Source of the DNA: Pricia antarctica
GTDB lineage: Bacteria > Bacteroidota > Bacteroidia > Flavobacteriales > Flavobacteriaceae
DNA length: 64,000 bases
Assembly: GCF_900101815.1 (NCBI RefSeq)
Contig: NZ_FNAO01000001.1
Span: 124,001-188,000 of the forward strand
Direction of reading: 5' to 3'
Positions within the stretch are counted from its first letter, which is position 1, and the number at the start of each line of letters is the position of its first letter. Below are positions 62,879-64,000 of this stretch, one piece after another. The translations under genes were made by a program, and so were the position numbers. Below the pieces are notes generated by a model that had not been told where the DNA came from, did no database searches, and saw only the letters and a list, made by a program, of their open reading frames with translations.

Positions 62879-63550
62879 ATGAATACCCAATCCATAGAGA
62901 TAAAAAACAAGAAGTTCATCATGCATCCTTCGGGCGTGCTGTTTTGGGATGAAAAATCAATACTTCTTATCAGTGACGTTCACTTGGGCAAGGTTTCCCA
63001 TTTCCGGAAGTTCGGAGCTGCCGTTCCCCAAAAAGCGATTTATAAAAATTTTGATCTACTGGGTGAAGCCATTGCCTTCTTCAAACCGGAATACCTGATT
63101 TTTATGGGTGACCTATTTCATTCTTCCCTAAATAAGGAATGGCAGTTGTTCGAAAAGTGGACTGTCACGGTCGATTCCAACATCATTTTAGTGGTCGGAA
63201 ACCATGATATAATTTCTCCTCTTAACTATGAAGATCTGGGAATTCAGGTAGTGTCCGAAATTCAATTGGATGGATTTTTGTTGACCCACCACCCCGAAGA
63301 AAGAGATGGTTTTTTCAATTTTTGCGGTCATGTGCATCCCTCTATTAGAATGGTTGGGTTGGGTAGACAATCCGCACGCCTCCGCTGTTTTTTTAAAACG
63401 GAAAACCAGCTCTTACTTCCGGCCTTCGGAGAATTTACCGGGTCGCACGCTCTCAAGCCGGTGGAAGGTTGTGAAGTTTTTGCACTTTTAGGCGACATGG
63501 TACTTCCTGTGCCTTTTAAAGAGAAAGAACCTAGGGGGCCGCTTTTGTAA
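62879..63550 (+). CDS. pdeM: Ligase-associated endonuclease PdeM (calcineurin-like phosphoesterase)
   Basis: The protein has 223 residues from MNTQSIEIKN. Longer in-frame starts exist 24 and 78 bp upstream, but family members begin close to the HPSGVLFW segment. Metal-binding motifs of metallophosphoesterases are in order: ISDVHLGK (Asp/His), FMGDLFH, VVGNHD (Asn/His), LTHHPEE and GHVHPS. It is the fourth gene of the repair cassette, 200 bp after the helicase. The biochemical substrate within the cassette is predicted to be DNA. Confidence 0.9.
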   Translation: MNTQSIEIKNKKFIMHPSGVLFWDEKSILLISDVHLGKVSHFRKFGAAVPQKAIYKNFDLLGEAIAFFKPEYLIFMGDLFHSSLNKEWQLFEKWTVTVDSNIILVVGNHDIISPLNYEDLGIQVVSEIQLDGFLLTHHPEERDGFFNFCGHVHPSIRMVGLGRQSARLRCFFKTENQLLLPAFGEFTGSHALKPVEGCEVFALLGDMVLPVPFKEKEPRGPLL

Positions 63551-63620
63551 ATAGTTCAATTTTGATGCGAATGGTATCCTCTTAAATTTTTATAATCCTT
63601 AATTTTACAGAAAAGCAAAT

Positions 63621-64000
63621 ATGAAAAAGAGATTTGCCCTTTTGAACCTTCTTTCGGTGGTTTTGGTCATTGCGGTCAACTATGTCTCACAGGCCATCCG
63701 CATCAACGAAACTACGATTGGCGAGGTTAGCAACAAATACTTTAACCTTTTCACTCCGGCAGCATACGCCTTCGCTATTTGGGGACTCATATTTCTGGTA
63801 TTGTTGGCCTACGGTATATTTCAGGTACGCCGAGCCTACTTCAGCGACAAACAAAGCGATTTTATCGAACAGACCGGCTACTGGTTTTTGGTCGCCAACC
63901 TATTGAACTGCGCATGGGTATTCGCTTTCGCCTATGAATATACAGGACTTTCCGTTTTGATCATGCTGGGAATTCTAGGTTCGTTGATCAAGATTATCTT
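63621..64000 (+). CDS. TspO-like tryptophan-rich sensory family membrane protein (partial)
   Basis: The window ends after codon 126. Three hydrophobic segments are visible (~7-25, ~46-68, ~88-105), plus the start of a fourth. FNLFTPAAYAFAIWGLIFLV and LLNCAWVFAF follow the TspO/MBR pattern (FTP..yaFaiWg.IF and N..W.f.F). TspO-type proteins bind porphyrins or other ligands in the inner membrane; the Bacteroidota branch is functionally uncharacterised. The gene follows pdeM by 70 bp. The C-terminus is missing. Confidence 0.78.
   Translation, partial: MKKRFALLNLLSVVLVIAVNYVSQAIRINETTIGEVSNKYFNLFTPAAYAFAIWGLIFLVLLAYGIFQVRRAYFSDKQSDFIEQTGYWFLVANLLNCAWVFAFAYEYTGLSVLIMLGILGSLIKII

Overview
The window looks like a chromosomal segment of a member of the Bacteroidota, most likely a marine Flavobacteriaceae with mid-40s GC. 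The evidence is several promoters with the Bacteroidota -7 element TAnnTTTG, two mini-proteins carrying type A type IX secretion signals, a carboxypeptidase-regulatory-domain TonB receptor, an OlsF-type lipid synthase, arrays of ~800-residue FtsX/MacB permeases and many secreted proteins with 'FAQ'-like signal-peptide ends. The genus is not determined. I saw no rRNA, tRNA, CRISPR array, phage gene or transposase.

Layout. 1-5.2 kb: the end of an SGNH hydrolase, a secreted protein, a penicillin-acylase-family hydrolase and an MsbA-like exporter. 5.3-8.9 kb: a small secreted protein, then an Fe-S module (mrp, nifU, ferredoxin reductase, 2Fe-2S ferredoxin). 8.9-37.3 kb: one large envelope island. 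It has seven paralogous permeases, two ATPases, a periplasmic adaptor, a TolC-like channel, a GIN-domain secreted protein, an LpxR-like lipid A deacylase and a divergent NtrC-type regulator / DUF2834 / histidine kinase operon. 37.3-41 kb: ATL protein, LysE exporter, trmB and a phoB-phoR pair. 41-46 kb: beta-helix lipoprotein, TonB receptor and small CarboxypepD_reg protein, with 11-bp-spaced repeats resembling pho boxes. 46-57 kb: housekeeping and hypothetical genes (two CTD mini-proteins, FKBP isomerase, LuxE-like enzyme, cupin, 2-hydroxyacid dehydrogenase, TM2 protein, OlsF, aspartate kinase, GNAT, fructose bisphosphatase, TerB). 57-63.6 kb: the four-gene ligase-associated DNA repair cassette (exonuclease, ligase, Lhr-like helicase, PdeM). 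The window ends inside a TspO-like membrane protein gene.

Main observation. The envelope island reads as one regulon of three transcription units: tolC-hlyD-ATPase-permease-permease-GIN; permease-permease; permease-permease-permease-ATPase. The first gene of each unit is preceded by a sigma-54-like promoter (TGGCAYGnnnnTCG) and, 63-64 bp upstream, by two 17-bp palindromes of the form TGT-N11-ACA whose starts are exactly 22 bp apart. That geometry is kept at all three promoters and fits tandem enhancer sites for the adjacent NtrC-type regulator. I read this as a self-contained envelope-stress or export system. Its inducing signal and substrate are unknown.

Second observation. Dispersed palindromic repeats fill many intergenic gaps. 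One repeat-like segment appears to have entered the ATP-dependent DNA ligase gene in frame, adding about 60 residues, and another copy seems to supply the last codons and stop of the exonuclease gene.
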